A stretch of DNA of 64,000 nucleotides. Origin: Tupaia tana. Taxonomy: Eukaryota; Chordata; Mammalia; Scandentia; Tupaiidae. The notes beneath the pieces are model-generated. The model was not told where the DNA came from and did not search any database. It was given only the letters and a program-made list of their open reading frames with translations. The stretch covers positions 1 to 64,000 of the forward strand of contig JAKSZU010000320.1 in NCBI GenBank assembly GCA_026018925.1. The letters run 5' to 3'. How positions within the stretch are numbered: position 1 is the first letter of the stretch; every line of letters begins with the position of its first letter. A program made the translations under genes and the position numbers. This document shows positions 42,656-53,912 of this stretch, in pieces.

Positions 42656-43537
42656 AAAATTTTAACAGGTGAATAGTCAAAGCAAATAAAGTGCAAAAAA
42701 TCATAGCACTAAATAGATTATGAAAAGGATACTTGTTTAAAGTACAAAAAAAAAAAAAAATAGTCGCCAACTCCTTGTTAGGCCTCAGTGGGAACAAGCA
42801 CCTAGGTATTTGCACATGTCAGAAAATCACCACAAAATGCTCCACCACGTCATGATTCTGAGGTTAGAAAGAAACTGTTCCTGATATATAAATTCCAAAT
42901 ATGGACTTCATGAATAATAATGATCAGCTGTATTTTCATTGACTTTCTGATATTTCATTAAAATGTAGAAGATTATCCACATATCTGATAATTTTCTACT
43001 AATGTTTTCAAGGTGTGAGTTTGTCATATTTACTTACATGTACCTGTCATTGTCCCCATTGGGTAGGTTACTCATGTGTGCCAAGGCACTTTTTTTTCTG
43101 GTATACTTAAAAGTATGTCTCATACAGAACTACAGTATCAACCTAAAAATTATTTCAAAAAGACTCAGATTTTTTTCTTCCTCCCTCTATTTAGTGGTAC
43201 AGTTGTCTCTTTCTGCATGATGGATTTATTTGCATTTATCTATCTGGTAAGTTATGAGGCTTTCATGTCTGAGTTCTACACAAACATCTCCTATTATGTC
43301 TGCTATCCATGCATGTTTTTTTCTTCGGGATAAGTAAAATTACTGTGCATTGTACAATTGGTGACAGATTAGACAAAATATGTTTATGGCAACACAATTA
43401 CTTATTTGAAGAAAAGTTTTCTTACACATATAAAGTAGATTGTTTAAGTAATGCAAGAAATACTATGCATTGTTTCCTTCATTTTTACTGAAATTTAAGT
43501 TTAAATATTGTGTTAAAACATAATCCAAATGACTTAT
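42656..43537. other. No recognised feature
   Basis: AT-rich. Overlapping hydrophobic ORFs at 43002-43491 look like chance frames in T-rich DNA. Confidence 0.4.
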
Positions 43538-43786
43538 TTTTTTTGAGGTTTTGCCTTTGAGCGAATGTACTCACTGGAGAGAGAGACAGAGACAGTGAGA
43601 AAGAAAGTGATAAATCATCCCCTGGGGGAATGGTCATACTGTAATCCCTTCTCTCCATTGTCCTCCTGGCTTCCTGAGTGTACAGGCACTCGGAATGATT
43701 TTTCAAGTCACTGGGCCTGGGACTTGAACTGCGGTCAGCCATGTGGTAGCCCAGCAACATAACCACTACACCATCTGTTGGCCCCA
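43538..43786 (-). mobile_element. SINE, antisense
   Basis: TTTTTTTTGAGGTTTTGCCT ... CCATCTGTTGGCCCC. AATGACTTA before and AAGGACTTA after resemble a duplication. Confidence 0.82.
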
Positions 43787-43920
43787 AGGACTTACCTTTT
43801 CATTATAGAAGGTGCGAAGACCAGGTAGCCAATCCTACAATGACTTTATGTTTTCAATCTATTCTTCAGAGGATCTGCTATTCCTTTGTCTTTTTAAAAT
43901 TATTGGTAATAACAGCATCA

Positions 43921-44153
43921 GGGGACCAGCAGATGGCAAAATGGTTACATCGCTGAACTCTCACATGGCCAATGACTGGGTTTGACAGTCGTGCCCAGAC
44001 CTTGTGCATGCATGCCTAAGATCCCAAGAGGAGAATGGAGGAGAGGGGATTGCAGTGTAGTCATTCACCAGGGGTTGATTTCTCACTTTTTATCTCTCTC
44101 TGTCTCTCTGGCAAGTGCACACACCCTATAGAAAAAATATCTCTCTAAAAAAT
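43921..44153 (+). mobile_element. SINE
   Basis: GGGGACCAGCAGATGGCAAA ... CCTATAGAAAAAATATCTC; the segment between B-box and body is shortened. Confidence 0.85.
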
Positions 44154-44311
44154 AAGATTGCCTCAGAATGGCAGGACAGTACATTTGTCTTTATACTCTT
44201 CGTGTTTTAGAAAATTAATTTTTAATAGGTCTAAATTAAAGGAAATATTCATTTGGAACACACACACAAAAAGGATAAATACCCACATACCTTCCAAATG
44301 CTATTCTTTTT

Positions 44312-44549
44312 TAAGGAGAGATTTTGCTTTAGGGCACATGTGCTCAACAGAGAGTAACAGAAAGACAGAAAGTGAGAAATCACCCCCCAGGGGGATGTTC
44401 ATGCCACAGTCATTCTTCTCCATTCTCTTCTCAGGATTTTGGGCAAATATGCCCATCATGAGTATTAAGCTACTGGGTCCAGGATTTGTACTGCAGTTGA
44501 TTACATGGGAGTCAAATGACATAACCATTACGCCATCTGGTGGTACCAC
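44312..44549 (-). mobile_element. SINE, antisense
   Basis: AAGGAGAGATTTTGCTTTAG ... CGCCATCTGGTGGTACC. AAATGCTATTCTT before and AAATACTATTTTT after form an imperfect duplication. The 143-codon + strand ORF is a shadow. Confidence 0.85.
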
Positions 44550-44609
44550 AAATACTATTTTTAACCCACAGAAAATTAAATTAGTTTGATACAGAGGTAT
44601 TAAAAGCTG

Positions 44610-44775
44610 AATACATTTATTTTTTAAATTAAATTATTTATTTAATCACTCTACAACTTTCTAGCATACAAAATGTTTTTTCCCAGCATGAATACAGTGC
44701 ATATTAGTCAAGCCATAGATATATTACTACGTACATTATGATCAACAGATAACCTAGTCAAACATTTAAAACTAT
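44610..44775 (-). mobile_element. L1 3' terminus, antisense
   Basis: 'AGCATACAAAATGTTTTTTC CCAGCATGAATACAGTGCAT' and 'ATGATCAACAGATAACC' match the start of the antisense L1 at 37.13 kb; ~150 bp only. Confidence 0.75.
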
Positions 44776-44780
44776 CACAG

Positions 44781-44918
44781 GGCCAGCAGGTGGTGTGGTG
44801 GTTAGAATTTGGGACTTCTACATGGCCAACGGCAGTTCGAGTCCTGCACCTAGTGTTTTTTTTCTCACCTTCTCTATATATACTGCATGTGCTCTGTAGC
44901 AAATTACTTAAATAATAA
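44781..44918 (+). mobile_element. SINE with large internal deletion
   Basis: GGGCCAGCAGGTGGTGTGGT head with a good B-box GCAGTTCGAGTCC, then a jump to TTTTTTTTCTCACCTTCTC and TGCTCTGTAGCAAATTAC. About half the body is missing. Confidence 0.8.
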
Positions 44919-44921
44919 TGA

Positions 44922-45178
44922 TGGAGCCAGCAGGTGGTATATTAGTTATGGAACTAGACTCTCACATAGTTGACTGAAGTTCAAGTCCTAGACCTGGTGA
45001 CTTGAAACTCACACCAGGCATGTGTACATGTATGCCCCAAATCCTGAGAGCAGAATTGAGAAGGGATTGCTGCATGGCTACCTGGAGGATGATTTCTCAC
45101 TTTCTTTCTGTCTTTCTCTGTCTCTGGCAAGTGCATGCACCCTATTGCAAAAATCCCTCTTTAAAAAAATGATAAAGT
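44922..45178 (+). mobile_element. SINE
   Basis: GGAGCCAGCAGGTGGTATAT ... CCTATTGCAAAAATCCCTC, full length, older subfamily (CAGCAGGTGGT start). Confidence 0.87.
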
Positions 45179-45251
45179 TAAATAAATAATTCTTAAAGAA
45201 AAAATGATTGCAATAAAATATCTAAAGTGGACAAATTAGTACAGAAAAATT

Positions 45252-45253
<2 letters not shown>

Positions 45254-45294
<41 letters not shown>
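45254..45294. repeat. (GT)n microsatellite
   Basis: About 20 uninterrupted GT units. Confidence 0.97.
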
Positions 45295-45296
<2 letters not shown>

Positions 45297-45357
45297 AGGC
45301 AAAGGCAATCCAAACAGAAGTGCTAGAATGTCAGTGATGAAGAACAAGGGACTTGTG

Positions 45358-45474
45358 GGACCAGTAGATGGCATAATGGTTACGTCACTGGACGCCTGGG
45401 ATTTCTCCCTTTCTGTCTCTCTGTCTACGGAGAGCACATGTGCCCAATAGCAAAATCTCTCTTTAAAAAAAGGC
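45358..45474 (+). mobile_element. SINE with internal deletion
   Basis: GGGACCAGTAGATGGCATAA TGGTTACGTCACTGGAC joins directly to TGGGATTTCTCCCTTTCTGT, removing ~130 bp including the B-box. Confidence 0.8.
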
Positions 45475-45489
45475 AGGGGGAACAAATTG

Positions 45490-45700
45490 AGCTTGGGTCC
45501 TGAATTCTAAGCTCAGCTCTAATTCTTACCAGTGACATCACCTTTAGCCTCCACTTCTCACCTCTGAGACAGACTCAGCACATCCATTGCAGGTGTGTTG
45601 AAGATTAGACTGGAATGTACACAAAGCAATTACCACAGCTTTGGGACAGAATAAGCCATCAAAAGGGACAATTATTAGTATCACTTTTATTGATTTCAAT
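45490..45700 (+). mobile_element. MIR-type SINE
   Basis: Order of landmarks fits MIR: CTCAGCTCTAATTCTTACCA, GTGACATCACCTTTAGCCTC, 'GAAGATTAGACTGGAATGTA', 'GACAGAATAAGCCATCAAAA', 'ATTATTAGTATCA'. Strongly diverged, as expected for this ancient family. Confidence 0.65.
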
Positions 45701-46432
45701 TGCTTTCATACATCAGTAACAGGAACTTTCCACAGGGCCTGAGGAGTCGGAGTGGGAAACCAGGATACTCAGCCCCAACACTCCTGTCCTCCAGAGGCCT
45801 CTAGGGAAGGAAAGTCTGGGAAGTGGGTTGCAGTTTCCCCCTTAAGTCTCCCTGTGGTTCACACTTGGGGGGTGGCTCTGCAGCTCCATGTGACCAATAA
45901 ACCGCTGGCTCCCTCAGCAAGACCAGCCCTTTCCACCCGACCCCCTGCAGGATTTGATGGTCCCACTGCTCTCTGCCTAGCTCCAGGCAGTGGTCAAGTA
46001 TTAGCGAGCGTCCTTGGGCAGCACCTGCCCCATGCCTACTGGGCACAGAGGTGCCGCTAGGAACTTGCAAACACAGAAGGAGCTGGTCTCCAAGGTCTCA
46101 AAGACCCTGCCTGCCTCAATCCCTGCCCCATTCCTTCAGTTACCCCCCTCCAGGGTTGAGCAGGCCCTTTCAGGAATAAAAGCTAAATTTTTGGGCAAGA
46201 AGCTGCTGCTGGTGGCTGCTGAGAGTATGGCCCAGTTCTCCCCCATTCCATCTGCCACCCATAGATGTGGTAGCTTAAACCTGGCTATAGAGTTTCACTT
46301 CGGCTCAGCCCTTGGCCTAGGGACTACAGAGTCTCCCAAACAGAAATGTGCAGGCCTTGTGCAGGGTGCTATAGCCAAGTAGTGGGGGCTGGGGAGCAGT
46401 GTGCAGCTCCCAGGCTGCCTGGTCCCAGAAGC
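45701..46432. other. G+C-richer block, unrecognised
   Basis: About 700 bp clearly richer in G+C than its surroundings, with overlapping frames on both strands (103 and 122 codons on +, 89 on -). None shows a protein family I know. It may be a decayed retrocopy or single-copy DNA. The + frame 46014-46382 has an Ala/Lys-rich middle without a domain. Confidence 0.3.
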
Positions 46433-46679
46433 CTGGGAGCAGCAGATGGCCTAATGGTTATGTGGTTGAACTCCCACATAGTGGATGGAGGTTAGAGTCT
46501 CAGGCCCAGCAGCTTAAAACATGACAGGGTTAATGTGCGTGTCTGCTTAAAATCCTAACAGGAGAATGAAAAAGAAGAAATTGTAGCATGGCCATCTCCC
46601 CTGGGGGATGATTTCTTGCTTTCTGTCTCTCTCTGTCTCTCCATGCCCTATAGTAAAAAATCAATCTCTTAAAAAAAGA
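46433..46679 (+). mobile_element. SINE
   Basis: GGGAGCAGCAGATGGCCTAA ... CCCTATAGTAAAAAATCAATC; it splits the unrecognised G+C-richer block. Confidence 0.87.
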
Positions 46680-47252
46680 GATGTCATGGCCTGTGTGGGC
46701 TCTAGGTGGTTTCTCAGGGCCTTTGAACTTGGGTCTGGCAAGCCACTCCCCATAGGAACAGGGTGAAGGTTCAAGAGTTGGCCCAAATATGCACAGTGAG
46801 GCCCAGCACAAGCCTCTGTCTGAACAAATCAGGAATACTGTGCTCAGGACTTGGATAGGTGGTCTTCTGGGTACCAAATACCTGGAAACACAGGAAGAAA
46901 TGGCTGAGCGAGCTGAGATTTGTCAGGAGGGCAGGATGGCACTCCAGAAGAGACCACTGTGCATACAAAGGCATTAGAATAAGGACCCACTGCTTACTTA
47001 TCTGACCCCTGAAAGGAACAGTGTTTATACCATAGACAGGATGGGGAATAACTCACTGCATCCTCCTGGCATTAATTTGTGTGTGTGTGTGTGTATGTTA
47101 ATCATTACATTTTTGTTTTCTTCTTTGTTTCAGTTAATTATTGTTAAGGTCTTGTGCTGACCTGAGTGTTCAGAAAATGTTTGTTAAATGACAATCTGAA
47201 ACAACAGTCCAGCATTGTAGAATGCCCAATTTTGATTGGCTGGTTTTCTCAC
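46680..47252. other. Unrecognised single-copy-like sequence
   Basis: Continues the G+C-richer block to ~46990 ('GAGCGAGCTGAGATTTGTCA'), then returns to AT-rich DNA with a (GT)n run at 47077-47094. No domain recognised in the short ORFs at 46771-46977. Confidence 0.35.
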
Positions 47253-47267
47253 AAATTCCAACCTAGA

Positions 47268-47723
47268 ACTTAACAAGAATAGGACAATGTGGAATGAGGG
47301 AGGTGAAGAGAATAGGATAGAGGAAGATAGCAAGAGAATAATAGAGAGGCAGGACGTTAGTGAGAAACAGATATGGCTTATTACCTGTTGATGAGGACAT
47401 GTATAGTATTCTCAACTGGATTGGTCTGAGAAGTATTTCATAATGTGTAAAGTCTTTTTACAAGCAAAATGAGAAATAGTGATGGACTGTTTTAAAAAAT
47501 AATTAGAGTAATAATAATAATGATTGGGAAAAACATAGAAAAGATATTGAATGTTGAAGCGGGGAGATTAATGTCTCTGTATTGACCGACATGCATGGCA
47601 TTCCCTTTTGAAAAGGCAATGTAATACACTGTAAATTTATATGTAACCCAATGTAATATAAAGAAGATTATGATGATAATAAAAATTAAAATAAATAAAT
47701 AAATAAATAAATAAATAAAATAA
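47268..47723 (+). mobile_element. 5'-truncated L1, 3'UTR only
   Basis: Perfect 15 bp duplication AAATTCCAACCTAGA at 47253-47267 and 47724-47738. Contains the two 3'-end modules: 'TTACCTGTTGATGAGGACAT' (47380) and 'CTGTATTGACCGACATGCAT' (47577), then an AAAT-repeat tail. Confidence 0.92.
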
Positions 47724-47845
47724 AAATTCCAACCTAGATTAAATTGCAGTATGGTCTATTTTCACTCACTCTTCTAAAGATGTGATTCTTTCCAGTTGAT
47801 TAAAAAATTATGATTTTGATTTTTCTAACTCAGACATAATCCTGA

Positions 47846-48096
47846 TTTTTTGAGAGATATTTTTGATATATGGTGCATATACTTGCCTGAAAGATAGAGA
47901 GAGACAGAAAATGAGAAATAATCTCCTGAGAAGATGGCCATGATGCAATCCCTTCTCCTTCATTTTCCTCTTGGGGTCATGGGCACGTATGCCGACCCTC
48001 CTGGCATGGGTTTAAACCACTGGGTCTGGGGCTCAAACCTCAGTTGACTATGAGGGAGTTCAGAGACCTAACCATTTCTCCATCGACTGGTGTCCC
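47846..48096 (-). mobile_element. SINE, antisense
   Basis: TTTTTTGAGAGATATTTTTG ... CCATCGACTGGTGTCCC; older copy with few CpGs. Confidence 0.82.
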
Positions 48097-48754
48097 ACCT
48101 TCATCTTTAAATGCAAAATTAAGGCAAGAATTTCCAGACACATGATTAATTCAATGACTGCTTTAAGGAGCATGGCCATCCCGTGGGCTTTCTTGAATGC
48201 TGGAGCTTTAGTTAATCTATTTCTATCATTTCTATTCTGGAAGGGGCAAACTTCAGGTTTCTGATGTCATTCAACCTGGGGACTATGTTGTCATAGCAAG
48301 CAGTTTCCATCCAAAATTAAAAAAGAAAAAAAAAAAAGAAAAGAAAAAGAAAGCTTAATAATGTAAGTAAAACCTTAGCTTTTCTTTAAGTGGATGTTTC
48401 AGAGGTCCTATGGTCCCGATTCTGGCTGAAGTTACTTGATTTTGACCCTGGTACAGATCATGCAAGATAGAACCCCTTTTGGGGCCCTGGACCATGTGTG
48501 TTCTTGGGTTCACACAGGAAACAATTCAAGAGTAAGCCATTGATGAAAACTGAAAGCAGGTTGATTATATGCAAACAGAAAGAGGGTTGTTCCAGAATGT
48601 AAACAACCCCCATCTAGCATTGTCATGTGATTTTTGTTTTTGGTTAATTGGATGCTAAGTATGGGTAGATTATACATAGTTTCCAGGAAAAGGGGTCGAT
48701 CTTCCCTGAACCCAGGTTGCTCTTATTCTTGCCAGATAGGGGTGCTTCTGCTAG
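48097..48754. other. Flank of the gamma-type ERV; possible older LTR piece
   Basis: Mostly unrecognised. The stretch 48490-48600 (GTTCACACAGGAAACAATTC, then 'AAACTGAAAGCAGGTTGATT') reads like part of another ERV LTR and is not repeated beside the 3' LTR, so it is not part of this provirus's LTR. Confidence 0.3.
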
Positions 48755-49271
48755 TGAAGCATGTGCGTGTGTGTCTTGTGATACACCTCTATTTTGGTTT
48801 CCTAGTTAGATACTGAAAGTCTTCTCCTCCTTCCTAAGAGAATTAAAATTCCATGTCCCCTGCCCTAAAACTCTACACCTTAAGATGTCCCATGATGATA
48901 TGATGATAATCACCAAACCCATTTGCCCTGAGCCATAAAGGTCATTAATATTTTATTATGTTTAGATAGAGATGGATCATACCCTTAGGAATAATTACCC
49001 TGCTTGCTTCACTTCTGTAAACTGCTTATGCATTGTAAGCACCTATCCTCTACCCTTTGAAGCCCACCATGCCTTGTTCTTGTAATCTCCACGTCGAGAA
49101 ACAGAAAAGAACGTGATTTTTGCCATTATAAGCACCCCTCATTTTTCACTTGGGGCTGAAGGGTTTTTGGGAGACATGAGACCACCTTGTGCCACCGGCT
49201 TACTCAATAAAACTTCAATAATTTGGCTATGCCTGGATTTCCTCATATTTCTTGCTGATTAGACTATAACA
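48755..49271 (+). repeat. 5' LTR of gamma-type ERV
   Basis: 517 bp, TGAAGCATGTGC...GACTATAACA. It aligns by eye with 63197-63702 throughout (CTTGGTTTCCTAG/TTTGGTTTCCTAG; ACACCTTAAGATGTCCCATG in both). CATTATAAGCACCCC (~49123) can serve as the TATA-type region and AATAAAACTTC (49207) as the polyadenylation signal, giving U3-R-U5 in + orientation. Confidence 0.9.
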
Positions 49272-49273
49272 TT

Positions 49274-49291
49274 TGGAAGCCTCAGTGAGAT
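49274..49291 (+). other. Primer binding site, tRNA-Gln-like
   Basis: TGGAAGCCTCAGTGAGAT, two bases after the LTR. By memory of the retroviral Gln primer site it agrees at about 14 of 18 positions, better than with the Pro site common in this class. Confidence 0.55.
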
Positions 49292-51250
49292 CAATACCTA
49301 ATGGTACTTGAGTAAGGCATCCAACCTGGGGAGGGCAGCCTCACCCTGGTTGGTGGCCAAGAACCTGTGGTACTCTCAGGGAGGTGCCCCCTGATTGCCT
49401 CATGTTCCTGGAGATCCCATTCAGCTTATTGGACCACTGCTCGAGAAATACTACCACTCCCACAAAATTTTGTGGAGTCTGAAAAGTCTTCCAGAGGTGT
49501 CTTTCTACCTGTCCTGAACCTGTTCTGTCTGTGACTTTTTTTTGACTGGTTGCTTGTTTATGGTGCGTACATGGTCTGCACTGGAGGCGCTGCCTGGATT
49601 TTGGTTCCCTAGGCAGATACGGACCTGGCAATTCAGGTTGCTGTGTCGGGGGTTCAAGTTTCTTCTTGTATTGTGTGCAGCAATCTGGGTTTCTAGATTG
49701 GGGGTTCAAGTCTCTCCTTAGGTAGAAGCCTAGTGGTGGGTCCAGAGTTCACTGGACATGGTGGTACAGGCCCTAGTCAGATTCCCCAAGATCCCCAAGA
49801 TGTTGCTAGAATCAGAAGATAGGCTGATACATGACTGACAGTTTAGGTTGCTAGATTAGGGGTTCATGTCCCTCCTTTGATTATACTTGACAATCTGGCT
49901 TGCTCAATTAGGAGTTCAAGTCCCTCATTAGGTTGAAGCCTACCAGGTTCAAGGAGGTAGAATCACTCAGTCTCAAATGGGTTTCCTGGGACTGACCAAG
50001 GAAAGTGTTATTGGTGCTGGAGGCACCCATTGGACTAGGCACAGGGCTAGCTCACAGGGCTCACTGTTGTTTTTCCACATATTTCAGTATCTTGTAAGAA
50101 AACCCTGGGCCTCTATTTTCTTTCTTTCTTTCTTTCTTTTTTTTTTTCAAGATCTCTCTTTTGCACTCTATGAGATTTTTCTGCTAGGCCCTCTTTTTTC
50201 CTGTTTCTACGAGCTCTTTTTCTTCTTCTTTTGTTGTAAAAAGAGTGCACTGGGGGGGAGGGAATGTTTTAACCTCTGGAATGAGTGGTGAATGCTTGAG
50301 TGAGTAAATGTGTTTGTGGCTCCATGGCTTAGGCTATGGAGTCTGAGTGGGTCCCAACCTGCAGTTCTATGGAAGCCTTATACAGACAGAAGGTAAAAGA
50401 GATGCTGGGGATCACTGACTCATCCTTCTTGTTAAATCTGACAGTGGGTTTATATCTTGTTACCAAAGTTAAGAGTCTTACTAAGGTCCCCCTGAGGGGT
50501 GGGGCCAGGAGGACATCTGATTGGACTCCTTTTCTGAGGGGGGTTCCCCCCTTTGTCTTACAGTCATATAGGAGGGTGAAAAGAAGAAAATAGATAAATA
50601 GGAAGAAGTAGGAAAAGAGATGGCTTCTCTCATGACTGGTAGGCCCTTCTGTCCTAGAAGGCTAGGTCCTTTGTTTCTGAGGAAGTTTGCAGAGCCTTTT
50701 TTAGGCCAGGAGGCCCTTCAAATTTTTCATCATCTCTCAATAAGGACAAAGGATTTCCTGCTTTGCCCACACAGGATGAAGGTAGATTTCCCTGCTGGAT
50801 TCTTTTCAGAAAGTACTAAAGACCTATTTCTCACTGATTGCTTCAATCATCACCCTGAATTCTCTGCAAGATACATCCAAGATTCCAGCTACTACCAGTT
50901 GGAGTTTGCTCATGCTCCTGTCTGTTTCCTCTTAATTCATGTCCATTCGGTAGAAATCTCTCTTCTCCCTTGTATAGTGTCAGAGTTGCCTCAGCTCCCC
51001 ACTTATTGTCCTGGTTTTAAAGATTATCCCAATGCCCCGAACTGTGGCATATAACTCATACAGTGAAACAGTGGGCAATCCCTACAAAAAGGAAAGAAGA
51101 GAAAAATTATGAGTCTCTTTATGACCGTAGCCTTGCCTGCCTCACTATCCCAGTTCTAAATGGGGCTTCCTGGGAAATTAGGACGTTCTAAAATTGGAGG
51201 TTTTTATGATCATACCGCTATCACTATCAATGGAGATTATTGCTTGTGTC
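49292..51250 (+). other. Leader and 5' gag region of gamma-type ERV
   Basis: Contains four degenerate ~42 bp repeats (49628, 49679, 49837, 49889; core TTGGGGGTTCAAGTCTCTCC) in the region where packaging signals lie. Frames at 50336-50593 and 50620-51054 (144 codons) lie where an upstream leader peptide or matrix would be, but I see no myristoylation-type Met-Gly start and cannot assign them. The 'CHHPEF'-like and Pro-rich text is not diagnostic. Confidence 0.45.
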
Positions 51251-52503
51251 TAGAGGACCTAATTAGAGCCTTCTTCCATGGCCAGAGATGACATAGAAAA
51301 TATGAGAGGCCAGAAGAGCTACCTTAAGACCCACCCTGGAATGTATTCTTAAACATTTTAATGAAATTTTTGTAGAGAGCTGTGATTATAGATATAAGAT
51401 CTCTAGAAAAAATATTAAGAATGGCCATCATTTGGAGTAGGCTGGACACGTTCTGGGTCATTTGATGTTAGGGAAGTCCAAGAAGTCTGGAAAATAGTTA
51501 CAAGAGCATCTGGTTCCCAAGAGCACCTTGACTAGTTTGCCTATATCAAAAAGTGACTAGCCTTGGTTCAAAGGCCTCCCCCTTCATTGAGAAATAGCTC
51601 CCTAAAAACAGAGGATCACATTCTTGTGATAGGGCTATAGAAATGGCACCCCGAAAAGAACAGACACTCCTATGTAACTGTCCAAGGAGTTGGAACTTTC
51701 TTCCCTTCTTACTTCAGATACTTTCAAAGGGAGGGAGAAGAATTAGGGCCTCAGGAGGCTACTCCTTCTGTTCCCTTCTCCCCGACACATACCCACAGCC
51801 AAAGTAGAGAGGAAGAGGAGATTGAAAAGGGAAGATTGAGCCCAGGCTCCTTAGAAAACCTTCTTCCCCTGAGAGAGGCTCTCCAAACTGATGAGAAGCA
51901 GTGAGACCATCTCTTTATGGTTTATGTCCCACTTACAGCCAGTGATCTCTATAACTGGAAAACTCAAAATATCCCATTTTCAGGAAAGCCTCAGGACCTA
52001 ATTATTCTACTAAAAGTGATCTTCTACCCCCAACACCCAATGATGGAAGATTGTTAACATCTTTTCCTGACCATGTTCACAGTGAAAGAGTGAGAAAGAG
52101 CAAAAAGAGAGGCACAAAAGTCTTTCTTAAGGCCAGGAGAATGCTTACTGGAGGAAAACAGAGATAGAATCAAGAGAATTTTTCTTTTCTTCCCACCAAA
52201 TTGGCATACAAATATCACTGGGGGGAGAGAGGCATTGACCAGTTTTCACGAGGTATTATTAGATGGGATGTGAGCAGCAGCCCCCAAACCCACCAATTTC
52301 TTAAAGATGACTGAAGTCATTCAGGGACTACAGGAGTTATTCAGTGCCTTCCTAGAACATTTGTGTGAGGCCTACTATACTTTTAATCCTATTGAACCCA
52401 ATGCCCCAGATAATCAGAGTGCCATAAATTTAGCTTTTGTGACTCAGTCAAACCCCAGATATAAGATGGAAACTCCAAGGTTTAGAAGGTTTCTAGTAGA
52501 TGA
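51251..52503 (+). pseudogene. gag (p12-like and capsid) remains, left of L1
   Basis: A Pro-rich stretch (~51740-51810) precedes capsid text: 'ASDLYNWKTQNIPFSGKPQD' (51939) at the capsid N-terminal domain, and 'EVIQGLQELFSAFLEHLCEA' (52313) at the capsid C-terminal homology region. Stops lie between. The frame is cut at 52503 by the twin-primed L1 and its continuation (nucleocapsid) is at 57818. Confidence 0.8.
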
Positions 52504-52783
52504 CAACTCCAGCTCCTTTTTGGTTCCCAACTGCATGGAAAACCTTTTTCCAACCCTTCACTTTCAGTCTATGTATGTCTTTTTCCATGAGGTGGGTTTC
52601 TTGTAGGCAACAGATAGAGGGTTTCTGTTTTTTTTATCCATTCAGCCAGTCTGTGTCTCTTGATTGGAGAATTTAACCCATTAACATTCAATGTTATTAT
52701 TGATGTTATAGGATCTGTACCGACATTTAAGTTAGCCATTGTCTTAGTTGCCTGTTATTTCTTTGTTTCTGGCTGTTGCGTCT
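52504..52783 (-). pseudogene. Inter-ORF gap and first codons of L1 ORF2 (inverted)
   Basis: On the minus strand this follows the ORF1 stop with 'AATGGCTAACTTAAATGTCG' and 'AACATTGAATGTTAATGGGT', then endonuclease N-terminal codons ('RDTDWLNG' region, and 'YIDRLKVKGWKKVFHAVGNQ' near 52560). Some early endonuclease codons are missing or frameshifted (the 'QETH' region is not clear). Confidence 0.75.
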
Positions 52784-53744
52784 TTAGTTTTCCTGGAACA
52801 GTACTTTCTTCAGGATTTCTTGAAGAGCTGGTCTGGTGTTGGCAAATTCTTTCAGGTTTTGTTTGTCTGAGAAGATTTTAATCTTTTTTTCCCAAATGAA
52901 GGATAATCTTGCAGGGTATAATAGTCTTGGCTGAAATTGTTTCTCTCTTAACACTTTCAGTATGTCTTCCCATTCTTTTCTTGCTTGCATTGTTTCTGAT
53001 GAGAGGTCTGGTGTTAGTCTTATGGGATGGCCTTTGTAAGTTATTTCTCGTTTCTCTCTTGCCAGTTTTAGTATCATGTCTTTTTCTGTGACGTTAGACA
53101 GCCTGGCTAAGATGTGCCTTGGGGAAGATCTTCTGGGGTTGATTCTATTTGGGGTCCTTTGTATTTCTTGGGTCCGGATGGTTCGGTGCCTCTCTAGGCT
53201 TGGGAAATTTTCTTCCAAGATGTCATGTAATAGATTTTCCATTCCGTTATTAGTTTCTTCACCTTCTGGGATGCCGATTATTCTGATGTTTGGGCGTCTA
53301 ATAGAGTCTAGTATTTCCCGTATATTATCCTCATGTTTTTTAGTTATTTTCTCGATCTTTTTGTAGTTTTTTTCTAGATCAGAGGTTTTATCTTCTACAT
53401 CAGAGATTCGATCTTCAGCATGGTCTAATCGGCTCTTAATACTTTCCAGAGAGTTTTTGATTTCTTGTATTATAGACTTTATCTCTAATAGTTCCACCTG
53501 ATTCTTTCTCAGAGTATCCATTTCTTCTTTCATATCCTGGAAGGACTTCCTAATTTCCTGTAGTTCATTGTCTCTTTTTTTTTTCCAATTCACAGAATTT
53601 GGTCACCATGAATGTTCGAAATTCTGTGTCTGTCATTTTGGTAACGTCCTCCATATTTACGAGACATGGAGGGGTATTTTCCTTTGTTGGAGACATATTT
53701 TCTTGTTTATTCAGACCTGAGGCTCTTTTTCTACTTTTAGCCAT
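52784..53744 (-). pseudogene. L1 ORF1 protein, one frameshift
   Basis: The ATG at 53744 begins 'MAKSRKRASGLNKQENMSPT'. After ~55 codons a run of ten A (minus strand, 53584-53575) shifts the frame; nine would keep it. From 53593 a 269-codon frame continues: coiled coil (~residues 15-100, heptad 'IIQEIKNSLESIKSRLDHAE'), RRM core 'NIRIIGIPEGEE', C-terminal domain with 'RHILARLSNVTEKDMILKLA' and 'FQPRLLYPARLSFIWE'. Total ~320 codons, as expected for this trimeric RNA chaperone. Only this one lesion is evident. It lies in the inverted half of the element, so it could not be expressed in the L1's own sense anyway. Confidence 0.92.
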
Positions 53745-53912
53745 TGGGAGATTACTTGCCTTTTAAAGACTTCTTGGGAGAACTTTTGTTCCACGAGAAT
53801 TAAGAGTCTTTCCTTTTTGATGGGAATAGCTGTTTGTTGAAGTCTCTCTTCTGTTGTTTTTACCAATGTGTTTTCAGGAAGGGAACTCTACAGAAGTGTC
53901 TAACAAGCAGTA

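Noticed and set aside
43002-43491. Overlapping hydrophobic ORFs as a membrane protein gene
   Set aside because: T-rich DNA produces Phe/Leu/Tyr-rich frames by chance; there is no conserved domain, and overlapping frames are equally long.
49628-49932. CRISPR-like array
   Set aside because: Four diverged repeats with irregular spacing in an ERV leader of a mammalian genome; no such system is expected.
52660-53366. Plus-strand hydrophobic ORFs at 52660, 52909 and 53076
   Set aside because: They are antisense shadows of the inverted L1 ORF1.
53834-53912. First ~26 codons of the long + frame beginning at 53834 as the ORF2 N-terminus
   Set aside because: These bases belong to the inverted 5'UTR segment; ORF2 homology starts at ~53913.
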